DNA of 64,000 nt from a bacterium UBP2_UBA5202 (GCA_002412795.1 DHVS01000011.1:23251-87250), one strand, 5' to 3'; shown: positions 24,887 to 34,795, numbered from the stretch's first letter. Numbers and translations are program-made. Notes: a model not told the origin generated them from the sequence alone.

Positions 24887-25945
24887 ATGTCCATCAGACG
24901 CGAAAAGGGCCGCTACGTCATTGACTATTACTATCAAGGGGTGCGAAGACGGGAAGTGGCCGGGACCAACAAAAGGGAAGCTGAGAATATTCTGGCCATC
25001 CGCAAGGCCGAGATCCTGCAAGGTCGGTATCAGATCAAGAAGCCGTCCACAATGACCTTTGCAGAATTCTCAGAGATTTACATGGTGTATGCAAAAGCCA
25101 ACAAGAGATCGTGGTTAAGGGATTATACCTCGTTGAAGCATCTGTTACCTGCCTTCGGAGCCAAGAAACTGAGTGATATAACCACCCATTCAATTGAAGA
25201 CTACAAGATCAAAAGGTTGGCTAATGTAAAACCGGGGACGGTTAACCGCGAAATAGTTTTGATCAAGCGAGAATTCAATTTAGCCATTGCTTGGGGCAAT
25301 GCATCGGTCAATCCTGTGAAGGGGGTAAAACTATTCCGGGAGGATAATATTCAGGAGCGAATACTTACCAGGGACGAAATTACCAAGTTGTTGGCGGCCT
25401 GTTCTGATTATTCCCGGCCCATAGTATTGACCGCACTTCACACCGGTATGAGAAAGGGTGAGATATTGGGCCTGAAGTGGGGCCAGGTTGACTTGGAAAA
25501 AAGGGTCATAACCATTCTGTTCAGCAAGAGCGGCCGGGTCCGTAAGATTCCGATCAACTCTGTCTTATTAGAGGTGCTGAAGGGGCTAAAAGAGAAGGCC
25601 ACCCAGGAGTATGTCTTCACTTGCGTAAGGACCAAAGCCCCGGCTGGTAAAATTCAAACGGCGTGGTTGACTGCAATTAGGAAATCTGGTATAATACGTT
25701 GTCGTTTTCATGATCTGCGGCATACCTTCGCCAGCCATCTGATAGCTAATGGGGTGGACATAGTAACGGTCAAGGAACTACTCGGGCATGCGGACATCAA
25801 GATGACAATGCGCTATGCCCATGCCGCCCCAGAGACCAAGTTGCAGGCAGTGGCTACCCTGGAAAAGAGTGTTGGCGAAGTCCATAGTCACTATTTAGTC
25901 ACCAGGCCTAAAATGGCCAAACCGGTAGTTGTCGTAAAGCGTTGA
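24887..25945 (+). CDS. Phage-type tyrosine integrase
   Basis: A 352-residue protein with AAGGAGG before ATG 24887. It has an Arm-type N-terminal strand domain (VIDYYYQGVRRREV), a SAM-like core-binding domain (about 55-150) and a complete catalytic set: R189 (HTGMRKGE), K214, H275 and R278 (HDLRHTFASHL), H301 (LLGHADIK) and Y310 (MRYAHA). It reads directly towards tRNA-Ile2, ending 13 nt before it, the usual position for an integrase whose attachment site is that tRNA gene. The matching left attachment copy is not in this window. Confidence 0.95.
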   Translation: MSIRREKGRYVIDYYYQGVRRREVAGTNKREAENILAIRKAEILQGRYQIKKPSTMTFAEFSEIYMVYAKANKRSWLRDYTSLKHLLPAFGAKKLSDITTHSIEDYKIKRLANVKPGTVNREIVLIKREFNLAIAWGNASVNPVKGVKLFREDNIQERILTRDEITKLLAACSDYSRPIVLTALHTGMRKGEILGLKWGQVDLEKRVITILFSKSGRVRKIPINSVLLEVLKGLKEKATQEYVFTCVRTKAPAGKIQTAWLTAIRKSGIIRCRFHDLRHTFASHLIANGVDIVTVKELLGHADIKMTMRYAHAAPETKLQAVATLEKSVGEVHSHYLVTRPKMAKPVVVVKR

Positions 25946-25958
25946 ATATCAATAACGT

Positions 25959-26034
<76 letters not shown>

Positions 26035-26124
26035 GACTACGCTATAAAAGAAATATATAAGCCGGCCTCCGCCTTCGTTTCTGCTACGGCGGACACGTCG
26101 TCTGGCAACCCAGGCTACACTATA

Positions 26125-26174
26125 AGCAAAGAGGCGGAGATTTGTTTTTACAAATCTCCGCCTCTTTGCTTTTT
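26125..26174. terminator. Long perfect hairpin terminator
   Basis: A 21-bp perfect stem (26125-26145 with 26150-26170) and a TTTT loop, then a T-run on the plus strand. It separates the tRNA from the minus-strand amidohydrolase gene, which ends five bases further. Confidence 0.8.
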
Positions 26175-26178
26175 AATC

Positions 26179-27765
26179 TTAAATTTCTCTTCCACCAATA
26201 AATGTTCTCTTTACTTTTAACCGGCCTATCTCATCGGCTCTGACTTGGAACAAATCATCGGACAGGCAGATGAAATCTGCCAGCTTGCCCGGCTCCAAAG
26301 TCCCGAGAACTTTTTCCCTCCCGCTAGCATAAGCGGCATCAGACGTATATGCCCGGACCGCCTGCTTGATGTTCATTCTTTCTTTGGGGTAAAAAGATTC
26401 GGGATTATCTCCCCGTTGCCTGGTAACTGCCGCCTGGATTGCTTTGAAAGGGTCCGGGGTTTCGATCGGAGCGTCCGAGCCAAAAACAATTGTAGTCCCT
26501 GCCTTGGCCAAAGATCCGAAGGGGTAGGCGGAGGCCTCCCGGCCAACCCAATATTTCTTGATCAGGTCAATGTCCGAAGGCAGGTGGATGGGCTGGACGG
26601 AAGCTATGACGCCCAATTCCCTATATCTTATCAGGTCAGAAGCTGCCACCGACTGGCAGTGTTCTATCCGGTGGCGCAAAGTCCTGTCCAAATTTCTGGT
26701 CTGCCGGTAAATGTCCAGGGCCATTTTGTTGGCGGCGTCCCCGATGGCGTGAATGGCGCAGGCAATGCCGTGCTGGGCGGCTGTCTTTGCCAGGGACAGC
26801 AGTTGGTCATAGTCGGCCACCTGCAGGCCAAAGGAATTTCCTGACGAATATGGTTTGAGCATCAAAGCGGTCTGCGAACCCAGGGAGCCGTCAATGAAAA
26901 GTTTAAGCCCGCCGAACTTCAGGAAATCATCGCCGAACCCGGACCTTAACCCCAGGCCGACAGCCTCGGTCAGGGAATCCTCCCGCAGGTAGGCCACGGC
27001 CCTCAAATGCAATTGTCCCTCCTGGTGCGCTTTCTGCAAAAGAGAGAACTCGGCCCCGGTCTCCATGGTATGGAAACCGGTCAGGCCCATTTGGGCAAAA
27101 ACTTTTTGGCCCAGGTCCAAAGCCTCCCGCTGTTCTTTTTCCGACGGCTTGGGGATCCGCAAGTAACATTGGTTGGCGGCCTCCTCCCGGACAATGCCGG
27201 AAGGACGCCCATCCCTGTCCCGTTCCACCAGACCGCCGGGCAGCCCAGGGATCTCCGAGTCCAGGCCCAGTTCCTTAATGGCGGCCGAATTAATCCAGGC
27301 GGTGTGCCAGTCCTTGCCCCACAAGAATACCGGGTTGGAAGGCGATATGGCATCCAAGTCTTTTTTACGGGGCAGACGGCCTTCGGCCCAGATGTTCTTG
27401 TTCCAGCCGGTGCCCAACAGCCACTGGCCGGGCCGTTTACCTTTCAGGTATCCGGAGACAATTTTCAAACAATCTTTCAGCGATCTGACGCTGTCCAGGT
27501 TGGGTCGTGACAGCATCAGAGAATAACCGCAAAAATGGGTGTGGCAGTCGGTAAAGCCGGACAGGACGGTCATTCCCTGAAGGTCTATGATCTCCGGCTT
27601 CAGAGACTTGTACCTGCCCAGCAGTTCTTTGGATTTTCCCACCGCCAGGATGGCTCCGGTAAACACATGGCAAGCCAAAGCTTCTTCCGTACGCTTGTCT
27701 CCAAGTGAGTGGATCCTGGCGTTGGTAAAAAGCCTGAACGTTCCGGCCTTAGGTGTTCTCTTCAT
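26179..27765 (-). CDS. Amidohydrolase family 3 (YtcJ-like) protein
   Basis: A 528-residue enzyme of the amidohydrolase superfamily: HTH in DCHTHF near the N terminus, a central KLFIDGSLG lysine, HAIGD, HRIEHCQ and GSDAPIETPDP. YtcJ-like members hydrolyse amides or formamides; the substrate is unknown. The frame is open to 27819, but ATG 27765 fits the N terminus of the family better and overlaps the end of the ABC-F gene by 17 nt instead of 71. The two genes are co-transcribed. There is no signal peptide. Confidence 0.85.
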   Translation of the reverse strand: MKRTPKAGTFRLFTNARIHSLGDKRTEEALACHVFTGAILAVGKSKELLGRYKSLKPEIIDLQGMTVLSGFTDCHTHFCGYSLMLSRPNLDSVRSLKDCLKIVSGYLKGKRPGQWLLGTGWNKNIWAEGRLPRKKDLDAISPSNPVFLWGKDWHTAWINSAAIKELGLDSEIPGLPGGLVERDRDGRPSGIVREEAANQCYLRIPKPSEKEQREALDLGQKVFAQMGLTGFHTMETGAEFSLLQKAHQEGQLHLRAVAYLREDSLTEAVGLGLRSGFGDDFLKFGGLKLFIDGSLGSQTALMLKPYSSGNSFGLQVADYDQLLSLAKTAAQHGIACAIHAIGDAANKMALDIYRQTRNLDRTLRHRIEHCQSVAASDLIRYRELGVIASVQPIHLPSDIDLIKKYWVGREASAYPFGSLAKAGTTIVFGSDAPIETPDPFKAIQAAVTRQRGDNPESFYPKERMNIKQAVRAYTSDAAYASGREKVLGTLEPGKLADFICLSDDLFQVRADEIGRLKVKRTFIGGREI

Positions 27766-29704
27766 TGTAATGTTCCCAGCGGTCATAGAGATATTTAAGC
27801 TCCTTGCGGTTCTTGTCAAAATCGTTCATCAGTTCCTTCATCTTCGCGCCGTCCTTGTAAATGGCGGGATCGGCCAGCCCTCCCTGATCGGACTCCAGGG
27901 ATTTCTGCTTCTTTTCCAGCAAATGGATCCGTTCCTCGAGCTCGGCCACCGTCTTTTTATGCTTCCGCTGCTCGGCCGCCTGTTGGGACCTTAGTTTTTT
28001 TGATTCCTCCCACAGAGGCCTGTCCGGCGGAAGTTTGGCGGCAGAAGCCTTTTCCTTGACCGGCTGGGGGGCCGTGGCAGCGTCCTGGGCCAGCAGGGAT
28101 TCTTTTTTCTCCAGATACTCGGTGTAATTGCCGGGGAATATTCCGATCCGGCCGCCGGCCACTTCCACCACGGTGTCCACCACCTGGTCCAGCAGGTAGC
28201 GGTCGTGGGTCACCAGCACCACGGCCCCCCGGTATTCCTTCAGGGCCTGCTCCAGGATCTCCTTGCCCTTCAGGTCCAGGTGGTTGGTGGGCTCGTCCAT
28301 GATCAGAAGGTTGGCAGGCAAAAGCAGGGTGCAGCACAGGGCCAGCCGGGACTTTTCCCCGCCGGACAGCACCGAGACCTTCTTGTATACATCGTCGCCG
28401 GGGAAGAGAAAGGACCCCAGAATGGTGCGGATCCGGCCCGGGGTCTCCAGCGGGATCACGTCCTCCACCTGCTGGTAGACAGTCTTCTTGTCGTCCAGCA
28501 TCTCGGCGGTGTGCTGGGCAAAGTAGGCCAGGTGCAGCTGGGGCGATTCCACCATCTCCCCGGAGGTGGGGGGTTCCACCCGGGCCAGCATTTTCAGCAA
28601 AGTGGATTTGCCGGCGCCGTTCAACCCCACCAGGCCCAGCTTGCGGCCGTTCTCCACCAGCAGGTCCACATGGCTTAATACGCGTTTGTCCCCGTAATGC
28701 TTGGAGACGTCCTTGAGGGTCACCATGTTGCGCCCGCAGTAGGGGGGCTGGGGCAGGTTCAGCCGGAAACTTTTGACGGTGGAGGGAAGGTCCACCCGCT
28801 GCTGCTGAAGTTTCTCAATCATCTTCTCCCGGCTGGTGACCATGGCCCGCTTGATGTAGTTGCCCTTCCAGCGGCAGACGAATTCCTTTAAATGCTCGAT
28901 CTCCTTGTCCTGCTCCACCTGCTGTTTGATCAGCAGCTCCCGGCGCTTTTCCTTTTCGGTCAGATATCCGGAATAGTTGGCGTGGTAGATGTCCAGCCGG
29001 CCGTGCTCCAGTTCAAAGATCTTCCTGACCGTGCGGTCTATGAAATAACGGTCGTGGGAGATCATCACCGCAGTCCCCTTGAAGCTTTTCAAAAAACCTT
29101 CCAGGTATTCCATGGACTCGATGTCCAGGTGGTTGGTGGGCTCGTCCAAAAAAAGATAGGACGGCTCCTGCAGCAGCAGCTTGACCAGGGCCAGCCGCAT
29201 CTGCCAGCCCCCGGAAAAGGTCTCCACCGGGCGGGAGAAGTCGTCCTCGGAGAAGCCCAGCCCCTGGAGCACCGATTTGGTGCGGCTCTCCAGCTGGTAT
29301 CCGTCCTGGCCCTCGAACAGGTGGTGCAGTTCGCCGTAGCGCTCGATCACCGCCGGCAGTTCCGGGTCGTGCTGGGACATGGCGGCCATCAGGTGGGACA
29401 GCTCCTCGGCCTCGTCCCTCATGGCGTGGCGGTCGGCAAAGACGGAGGAGGCCTCCTCCAGCACCGTCCGGCCCTTGAATACCACCTCCTGCTGGGGCAG
29501 GTAGCCGGTGCGCATCTTTTTGGCCGAGGCCACCCCTCCGGTAGTGGGGCTCTGGAGCCCCAGGGCGATCTTGAACAGGGTGGTCTTGCCGGCGCCGTTG
29601 GGGCCCACCAGGGCGATGCGCTCGGATAGCCCGATGTTCCAGGTGATGTCTTTGAAGAGGACCTTTTCGCCGAAGGAGACCGATATGTTGGAAAGCTGGA
29701 TCAT
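27749..29704 (-). CDS. ABC-F family ATPase (Uup-like)
   Basis: A 651-residue soluble protein with two ABC ATPase domains: Walker A GPNGAGKTT and GLNGAGKST, signatures FSGGWQMRLAL and LSGGEKSRLAL, each followed by DEPTNHLD, and the ABC-F linker between them. A charged coiled-coil tail (about 560-651) is typical of Uup-type members. ABC-F proteins act on the ribosome or on DNA intermediates; no transmembrane domain is present. It is divergent from the secreted nuclease gene. Confidence 0.93.
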   Translation of the reverse strand: MIQLSNISVSFGEKVLFKDITWNIGLSERIALVGPNGAGKTTLFKIALGLQSPTTGGVASAKKMRTGYLPQQEVVFKGRTVLEEASSVFADRHAMRDEAEELSHLMAAMSQHDPELPAVIERYGELHHLFEGQDGYQLESRTKSVLQGLGFSEDDFSRPVETFSGGWQMRLALVKLLLQEPSYLFLDEPTNHLDIESMEYLEGFLKSFKGTAVMISHDRYFIDRTVRKIFELEHGRLDIYHANYSGYLTEKEKRRELLIKQQVEQDKEIEHLKEFVCRWKGNYIKRAMVTSREKMIEKLQQQRVDLPSTVKSFRLNLPQPPYCGRNMVTLKDVSKHYGDKRVLSHVDLLVENGRKLGLVGLNGAGKSTLLKMLARVEPPTSGEMVESPQLHLAYFAQHTAEMLDDKKTVYQQVEDVIPLETPGRIRTILGSFLFPGDDVYKKVSVLSGGEKSRLALCCTLLLPANLLIMDEPTNHLDLKGKEILEQALKEYRGAVVLVTHDRYLLDQVVDTVVEVAGGRIGIFPGNYTEYLEKKESLLAQDAATAPQPVKEKASAAKLPPDRPLWEESKKLRSQQAAEQRKHKKTVAELEERIHLLEKKQKSLESDQGGLADPAIYKDGAKMKELMNDFDKNRKELKYLYDRWEHYNEENT

Positions 29705-29783
29705 TTATCAGTTGTTTTAAAATGCGGCAGGCTTATTAAGAATAGTAATTCTATCATAATTTGTAAAAATATACAAACAGCAC

Positions 29784-29812
29784 TTGACAAACGGGGGAAA
29801 TGGGTTGATAAT
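29784..29812 (+). promoter_or_regulatory. Promoter of the secreted nuclease gene
   Basis: TTGACA at 29784-29789, 17-nt spacer, GATAAT at 29807-29812, 24 nt before the ATG. Confidence 0.75.
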
Positions 29813-29835
29813 TAAAGGATAACAAAGAGGATGCA

Positions 29836-30927
29836 ATGAAAAAACAATATTTTACAATTATTATTTCCATGATACTTGTCTCCATTGTCTGGGCCGGCAC
29901 CGTGCCCCCGGATTCCACGATATTTGCAGGGCAGACAGGGATCACGTTGATAAACTCGCTGGTGGCTTCCTATAAATCCACTACCAACCTGGGTTATGAT
30001 GTTGGCCGTGACAGCATGTACGGGGCTTATGACAAGCTGAATGACAGCCTGGAGTGCGTTTACAGCGGCTACAAGATATACATGCAGCCGGGGCAGGATC
30101 CCGTCACCTGGGCCTATGATCATGACATCAACTGCGAGCACACCTGGCCCCAGAGCATGCTGGTTTCAAGTACCGCCAAGGCGGACCTGCACCACCTTTT
30201 CCCCACCGAGATCCAGGTCAACGGAGACAGAGGAACGCTTCCCTTTGGCGATATCCCCGACAATCAAACCAACAAATGGTACCGCAACAATGTGATCACC
30301 ACCACCATCCCAGCCTCCAACATTGAACAGTATGCCGAACTGTTGACCAGCGTCAGGTTCGAACCTAGGGAAATACAAAAAGGTAATACTGCCCGGGCCA
30401 TGTACTATGTGCTGACCATGTGGCAGCTGGGTGACACCAACTTGTCCTGGTGGACCGGACAGAAGAACGGGCTGTATGCATGGCATGTAAATGACGCGGC
30501 CGATGCCCGGGAGATAACCCGCACTAGGAGGATAGCCGCTCACCAGCAGAATAAGCCCAATCCCTTCGTGCTGGACAGCACCCTGATCCGCCGGGCTTAT
30601 TTCCCGGCCCTGGGAGTGGAGGCCGGAGCAGATGACAGGGAACTGGCAAAGGGTGTCAAAATATGTCCCAACCAGCCCAATCCGTTCTCGAATTCAACCG
30701 CCATCCGCTTTTCTCTTACAACCGGGGCTGCCGCTGAATTTGCCATCTATGACGTGAGCGGCCGGAGGGTATATAGTTGGACGAAAAAACTGAATGCCGG
30801 GGAAAACACCGTTAACTGGAACGGCAGGAACGAGAAGGGAGAGGCGCTTCCCAATGGAGTCTATATGTTCCGTTTTCAAGCTAATGGAAAACCTTTTGCG
30901 ACCGGGAGGATGGTTTTGGTTAAATAG
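29836..30927 (+). CDS. Secreted endonuclease I with FlgD-like sorting domain
   Basis: A 363-residue protein. Residues 1-20 form a signal peptide (MKKQYFTIIISMILVSIVWA). The endonuclease I core has DHDINCEHTWPQSML and KADLHHLFPT, carrying the catalytic His and metal ligands. The C-terminal 85 residues (NQPNPFSNSTAIRFSL, then YDVSGRRVYSW, NTVNWNGRNEKG and GVYMFRFQANG) form a FlgD-Ig-like/type IX-like sorting domain. It is therefore exported and perhaps surface-attached, to digest extracellular DNA or RNA. It is a single-gene unit with its own promoter and terminator. Confidence 0.93.
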   Translation: MKKQYFTIIISMILVSIVWAGTVPPDSTIFAGQTGITLINSLVASYKSTTNLGYDVGRDSMYGAYDKLNDSLECVYSGYKIYMQPGQDPVTWAYDHDINCEHTWPQSMLVSSTAKADLHHLFPTEIQVNGDRGTLPFGDIPDNQTNKWYRNNVITTTIPASNIEQYAELLTSVRFEPREIQKGNTARAMYYVLTMWQLGDTNLSWWTGQKNGLYAWHVNDAADAREITRTRRIAAHQQNKPNPFVLDSTLIRRAYFPALGVEAGADDRELAKGVKICPNQPNPFSNSTAIRFSLTTGAAAEFAIYDVSGRRVYSWTKKLNAGENTVNWNGRNEKGEALPNGVYMFRFQANGKPFATGRMVLVK

Positions 30928-30948
30928 TGTTTTCGGGATTTTCATTTG

Positions 30949-30984
30949 ATAAACGGCGCAGTTAAACTGCGCCGTTTATTTTTG
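30949..30984 (+). terminator. Rho-independent terminator
   Basis: A 13-bp stem (30949-30961 with 30967-30979), loop TTAAA, then TTTTT, downstream of the nuclease gene. Confidence 0.85.
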
Positions 30985-31012
30985 CCAGTTAGTACCCTGA
31001 TGTCAAGGTTGT

Positions 31013-32839
31013 TCAATTGGCTGAGAGAATTGGGGCGCTGCCATTGCCATTCTCTTCGAGCTTTTCTTTCTCCCTTAACGTCACATAATACCCATCCCTG
31101 GCCAGTAGCTCCCGGTGGCTGCCCTGTTCCACGATCTTTCCGTCCTTAAGCACCAGTATCTGGTCGGCCCGTTCGATGGTGGAGGTCCGGTGGGAGATGA
31201 TGAAGCAGGTGACGCCGGGGAGCTTCTCATTCAGCTCCTGCCAGACCAGGGTTTCGGTGGTGGCGTCCAGGGCCGAGGTGATGTCATCCAGGATCAGTAT
31301 CTTGGGATGCCCCAGGGCGATCCTTTCCACGATGGCCCGGGCCAGGGAGGCCCGCTGTTTCTGGCCGCCGGAGAGGCTGGTGCCGCGCTGGCCGATCATG
31401 GTGCCGTAGCCCTGGGCGAAGCCTTTGACCTCCTTCTCCAGCTGGGAAATGCGCCCGGCCTCGACCGCCCGGTCCTGGTCCACGTTGTCCCGGTGGAAGA
31501 TGACGTTGTTCAAGATGCTGTCGGAGAACAGCAGGGCCTCCTGCGGGGCATAGCCGATGATGCTCCGAAGCTCTGACAAATTGAATTCCCTGATGTCGAC
31601 GCCGTCAATTTTGACCGCGCCGGAGGCCGGGTCGTGCAGGCGGAGCAGCATATGGACCAGGGTGGTCTTGCCGCAGCCCACCTCGCCCATCAGGGCTATC
31701 TTCTCCCCCCGGGCCACCCGGAAGCTGACATCCTGCAGCTGGTATTTGCCGTTCTTCCCGTAGCTGAAGGATACCTGCTCGAAATCCAGGGAACGTTCAA
31801 AGGATATATCCTTAGGCTCTGGCGGATCGCCGACCTCAGGCAAAGCAGTCTCCAGCTCAAGGACCCGGGAGTAAGAGACCGCCGCCCGCTTGCCGGAAAT
31901 GAAGAAGTTGCCCATGTTCCATAAAGGTTCGATCATCATCAGGCTGTAGGTGTAGAAGGCCACGAAACTTCCCAGGGTCAGGCTTCCCTTGACCACCAGC
32001 CAGCCCCCTGCCAGCAGCACCACCAGAACCCCCAGCTGGTCGATCAGGATGTTGGAGGAGTTGAACAGGGCCTCGGACTGGATGGTCCTGACCTCGGCCT
32101 TTATCCGGCGGTCCATGGCCCGGGCGAATCCCTGTTTCTGGTGATCCTGGCGGTTGTATACCTTGAGCACCCTGATGCCGGAGAAGCAGGCCTCCAGAAA
32201 ATCATTGACCGTGGAGATGGCGTTCTGAAGCTTGAGGAACCGTTTTTCGAAGGTCTTTTCGTTGTACAGAAACAGCCAGGCCACGATGGGCACGGGAAGC
32301 AGGGCAAACTGTGCCAGGGTGGCGTTTATCCGGAACATCACTATCAGGATGAAGCTGAACAGGGCCAGACCCTGCAGCGCCCGGAAAAATCCGGAGCAGG
32401 TGAACCAGGAAAATTTTTCGGCCAGATCGTCGGTCAGCCTGGTGACCACGTCCCCGGTCCGGTGTCCGGACAGGGTGGAGGGCCCCAGCCTGGTGAGATT
32501 GGCAAAGATCCTGTTCCGCAGCTCGGCCTCGATGTTCATGTTGGTCCATCCCCGGGTGGACATCAGCACCCAGTTGACTACGGCCGCACCCGTTCCCAGC
32601 AGCAAAAGGAACAGCACGTTGCGGTTCAGCTGCTGTAGGGGAAGCTTGCTGAGCAGGCCGTCCACCACCAGCTTGAAAAAGACGGGATAGCTGATGGCCA
32701 AAGCGGTGTGAAGCAGGGTCATCACCAGCAGCAGCAGCAGTTTGAGTTTGTGAGCACCCCAGTAGCGGTAAAGCCATCCGAAGATCAGCTTCAGGCTGCC
32801 GGTGTCTTTAGGCGAATTGGATTCGATATAACTTGGCAT
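31013..32839 (-). CDS. ABC exporter half-transporter with degenerate ATPase site
   Basis: A 608-residue protein with a six-helix membrane domain (about 30-320) and an ATPase domain: Walker A GEVGCGKTT, signature LSGGQKQRASLARAI, H-loop ISHRTST. The Walker B end reads ILILDDITSALD, with Asp in place of the catalytic Glu, as in the inactive site of heterodimeric exporters. Its start lies inside the end of the upstream half-transporter gene (32-nt overlap), so the two form one heterodimer (LmrCD/TM287-288 type). Substrate unknown: drug, lipid or peptide. Confidence 0.9.
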   Translation of the reverse strand: MPSYIESNSPKDTGSLKLIFGWLYRYWGAHKLKLLLLLVMTLLHTALAISYPVFFKLVVDGLLSKLPLQQLNRNVLFLLLLGTGAAVVNWVLMSTRGWTNMNIEAELRNRIFANLTRLGPSTLSGHRTGDVVTRLTDDLAEKFSWFTCSGFFRALQGLALFSFILIVMFRINATLAQFALLPVPIVAWLFLYNEKTFEKRFLKLQNAISTVNDFLEACFSGIRVLKVYNRQDHQKQGFARAMDRRIKAEVRTIQSEALFNSSNILIDQLGVLVVLLAGGWLVVKGSLTLGSFVAFYTYSLMMIEPLWNMGNFFISGKRAAVSYSRVLELETALPEVGDPPEPKDISFERSLDFEQVSFSYGKNGKYQLQDVSFRVARGEKIALMGEVGCGKTTLVHMLLRLHDPASGAVKIDGVDIREFNLSELRSIIGYAPQEALLFSDSILNNVIFHRDNVDQDRAVEAGRISQLEKEVKGFAQGYGTMIGQRGTSLSGGQKQRASLARAIVERIALGHPKILILDDITSALDATTETLVWQELNEKLPGVTCFIISHRTSTIERADQILVLKDGKIVEQGSHRELLARDGYYVTLREKEKLEENGNGSAPILSAN

Positions 32840-34601
32840 AAAAACCGTTCATTTCCAATAATTCTTGATGTCTGCCGGATTCCACGATCCGGCCCTTGTG
32901 TATCACCATTATCTTGTCGGCGTCCAGAATGGTGGAAAGCCTATGGGCCACGATCACCGCTGTCCGGCCTTCCAGCAGGCGCTTGATGCCTTCCTGGATC
33001 AGCCTTTCCGACATCGGGTCCACCGAGGAGGTGGCCTCGTCCAATATCAGGATCTGGGGGTCGAAGGCCAAAGCCCGGGCGAAGGAGACCAGCTGCCTCT
33101 CACCTTGGGAGAGGTTGGCGCCCCGCTCGGCCAGCTCCGATTCCAGGCCGTGGGGCATTTTGTCCAGCATCCGTTTCAGCCCCAGGATCTCTACCGCCCG
33201 GTCCAGCTGCTCCCGGCTCATCTCCGAACCCAGAGTCAGGTTCTCCTTGACCGTTCCGGGGAAGAGGAATACATCCTGGAGCACCAGCCCAAAGTGGCGG
33301 CGCAGTTTGTCCACCGGTATCTTCCGGACATCGGTCCCATCAATGGTGATGCAGCCCGACTGGGGGTCGTAGAACCTGAGCATCAGGTTGATGATGGAGC
33401 TTTTGCCGCCGCCGGTGGCTCCCACCAGGGCTATCTTCTCGCCCTTGTTGATGGTGAAATTGATGTCGCGTAGCACCCAGTCCGGCTCGTCCTTTCCGGC
33501 CCGGGTAAGATAGGAGAAGTTCACATCCTTGAATTTAATTGAATCATTGAACTGTGTCCATCCGCAGCCGGCGGCGGCGTTGACCACCCGGGGCTGGAGG
33601 TCCATGATCTCGAAGACCCGCTGGGCGCCGGCAAAGGCCCGTTGCATGACCCCCACCTGCTCCGAGAAGGCGTAGACCGGCATGAAGAACTGCCGAAGAT
33701 ATCCCAAAAACAGCACCATGGCCCCGATGGTCAAAAGCCCTTTGGCCACCATATTGCCGCCGACCAAAAGGATGATGGCCAGCCCGGTTATTTCAAAGAC
33801 CCCCACCAGGCTGAAGAAGCCCATGGTCATCACGTCGGCCGGCAGCAGGGTCTTGATATACGACCGGTTGAGCTGGGCCATCTTTTGCCTGACCTCTTCC
33901 TCGCGGGAAAAGGCCTGAATCACCCTCATGCCCTGGACCATCTCGGTGAGGTAGGCCACGATCTCGGCGTACTTTTTGCGGACCACCAAGAACATCGGCC
34001 TGACCTTCTTCTGGAACAGGACGGTCAACAGCGCTATCACCGGGATCAAAGTGGATACCGCCAGAAACAGCCGGGGGCTGACCCTGATCATGATGAATAT
34101 CATTCCCCCCAAGCTGACCACTGCGCCCAGCACCGTGAACATGGTGGAGGTGAACAGCCGCCGGATGGCCTCGGTGTCGCTTTCCACCCGGGCGATCAGC
34201 CGCCCCACCGGGTGCTGGTCAAAATAAGAGATATCCAGCCCCAGCATGTGCCCGAACAACTGCTCCTTAAGGGCCGACACGATCTTCACCCCCAGCGATT
34301 CCAGCAGCACCAGCATCAAATAATTGACGCCAAAGGTGGCCAGCTGGAGCAGGACGTAGAGCCCCACCGTCAGCAGCAGGCCCTTAAAGTCGCTGCCGGC
34401 AATGTTGACGTCTATGGCCCGTTTCAACAGCAGGGGAGGCAGCAATCCCAGGGTCGAGGAGATGGTCAGTATCAGCCCGCCGCCGAGGACCCTCATTTTG
34501 AATGGCTTCAGCAGGGGCAGCATTCGTTTCAAAAGCTGCCGGTCGTAGATCTTCTTGGACGGCAGGTCTTCAATATTTTCGTCGCTTTCGTCGAACCACA
34601 T
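32808..34601 (-). CDS. ABC exporter half-transporter with canonical ATPase site
   Basis: A 597-residue protein with an N-terminal six-helix membrane domain (about 35-330) and a canonical ATPase: Walker A GATGGGKSS, signature LSQGERQLVSFARAL, LDEATSSVD with the catalytic Glu, and VAHRLST. It is the first gene of the pair and the active partner of the degenerate half-transporter downstream. No signal peptide. Confidence 0.92.
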   Translation of the reverse strand: MWFDESDENIEDLPSKKIYDRQLLKRMLPLLKPFKMRVLGGGLILTISSTLGLLPPLLLKRAIDVNIAGSDFKGLLLTVGLYVLLQLATFGVNYLMLVLLESLGVKIVSALKEQLFGHMLGLDISYFDQHPVGRLIARVESDTEAIRRLFTSTMFTVLGAVVSLGGMIFIMIRVSPRLFLAVSTLIPVIALLTVLFQKKVRPMFLVVRKKYAEIVAYLTEMVQGMRVIQAFSREEEVRQKMAQLNRSYIKTLLPADVMTMGFFSLVGVFEITGLAIILLVGGNMVAKGLLTIGAMVLFLGYLRQFFMPVYAFSEQVGVMQRAFAGAQRVFEIMDLQPRVVNAAAGCGWTQFNDSIKFKDVNFSYLTRAGKDEPDWVLRDINFTINKGEKIALVGATGGGKSSIINLMLRFYDPQSGCITIDGTDVRKIPVDKLRRHFGLVLQDVFLFPGTVKENLTLGSEMSREQLDRAVEILGLKRMLDKMPHGLESELAERGANLSQGERQLVSFARALAFDPQILILDEATSSVDPMSERLIQEGIKRLLEGRTAVIVAHRLSTILDADKIMVIHKGRIVESGRHQELLEMNGFYAKLYRIQFA

Positions 34602-34639
34602 AAGATAATTCCAATAATTTCATTTTTACAAACATTCAG

Positions 34640-34663
34640 CCACCAAGGCACCAAGACACAAAA
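34640..34663 (+). repeat. Dispersed repeat, variant copy
   Basis: CCACCAAGGCACCAAGACAC followed by AAAA. It is a variant of the 23-nt sequence found exactly at 42164-42186 (inverted) and 58802-58824. It lies between the ABC pair and rsgA. Confidence 0.6.
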
Positions 34664-34795
34664 TGATGGCTAAGCTTGGCACCCCAGTAGCACTTCGTCC
34701 GGGATCAGAACATCGCTCAATATGGTACCCAGTGTATGTCTCGTGGTTGAATGTTCATTGGTTTTGTTCTAACGTTGTTTTGCGGGCCAACCCGG

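Noticed and set aside
22658..25945. Complete inovirus prophage
   Set aside because: Only a replication-type gene is present; no coat, adsorption or Zot-like assembly genes occur in the window.
33642..34673. 343-codon plus-strand frame across the ABC exporter gene
   Set aside because: Its His/Gln/Pro-rich composition is typical of antisense frames, and the minus strand encodes a complete ABC half-transporter.
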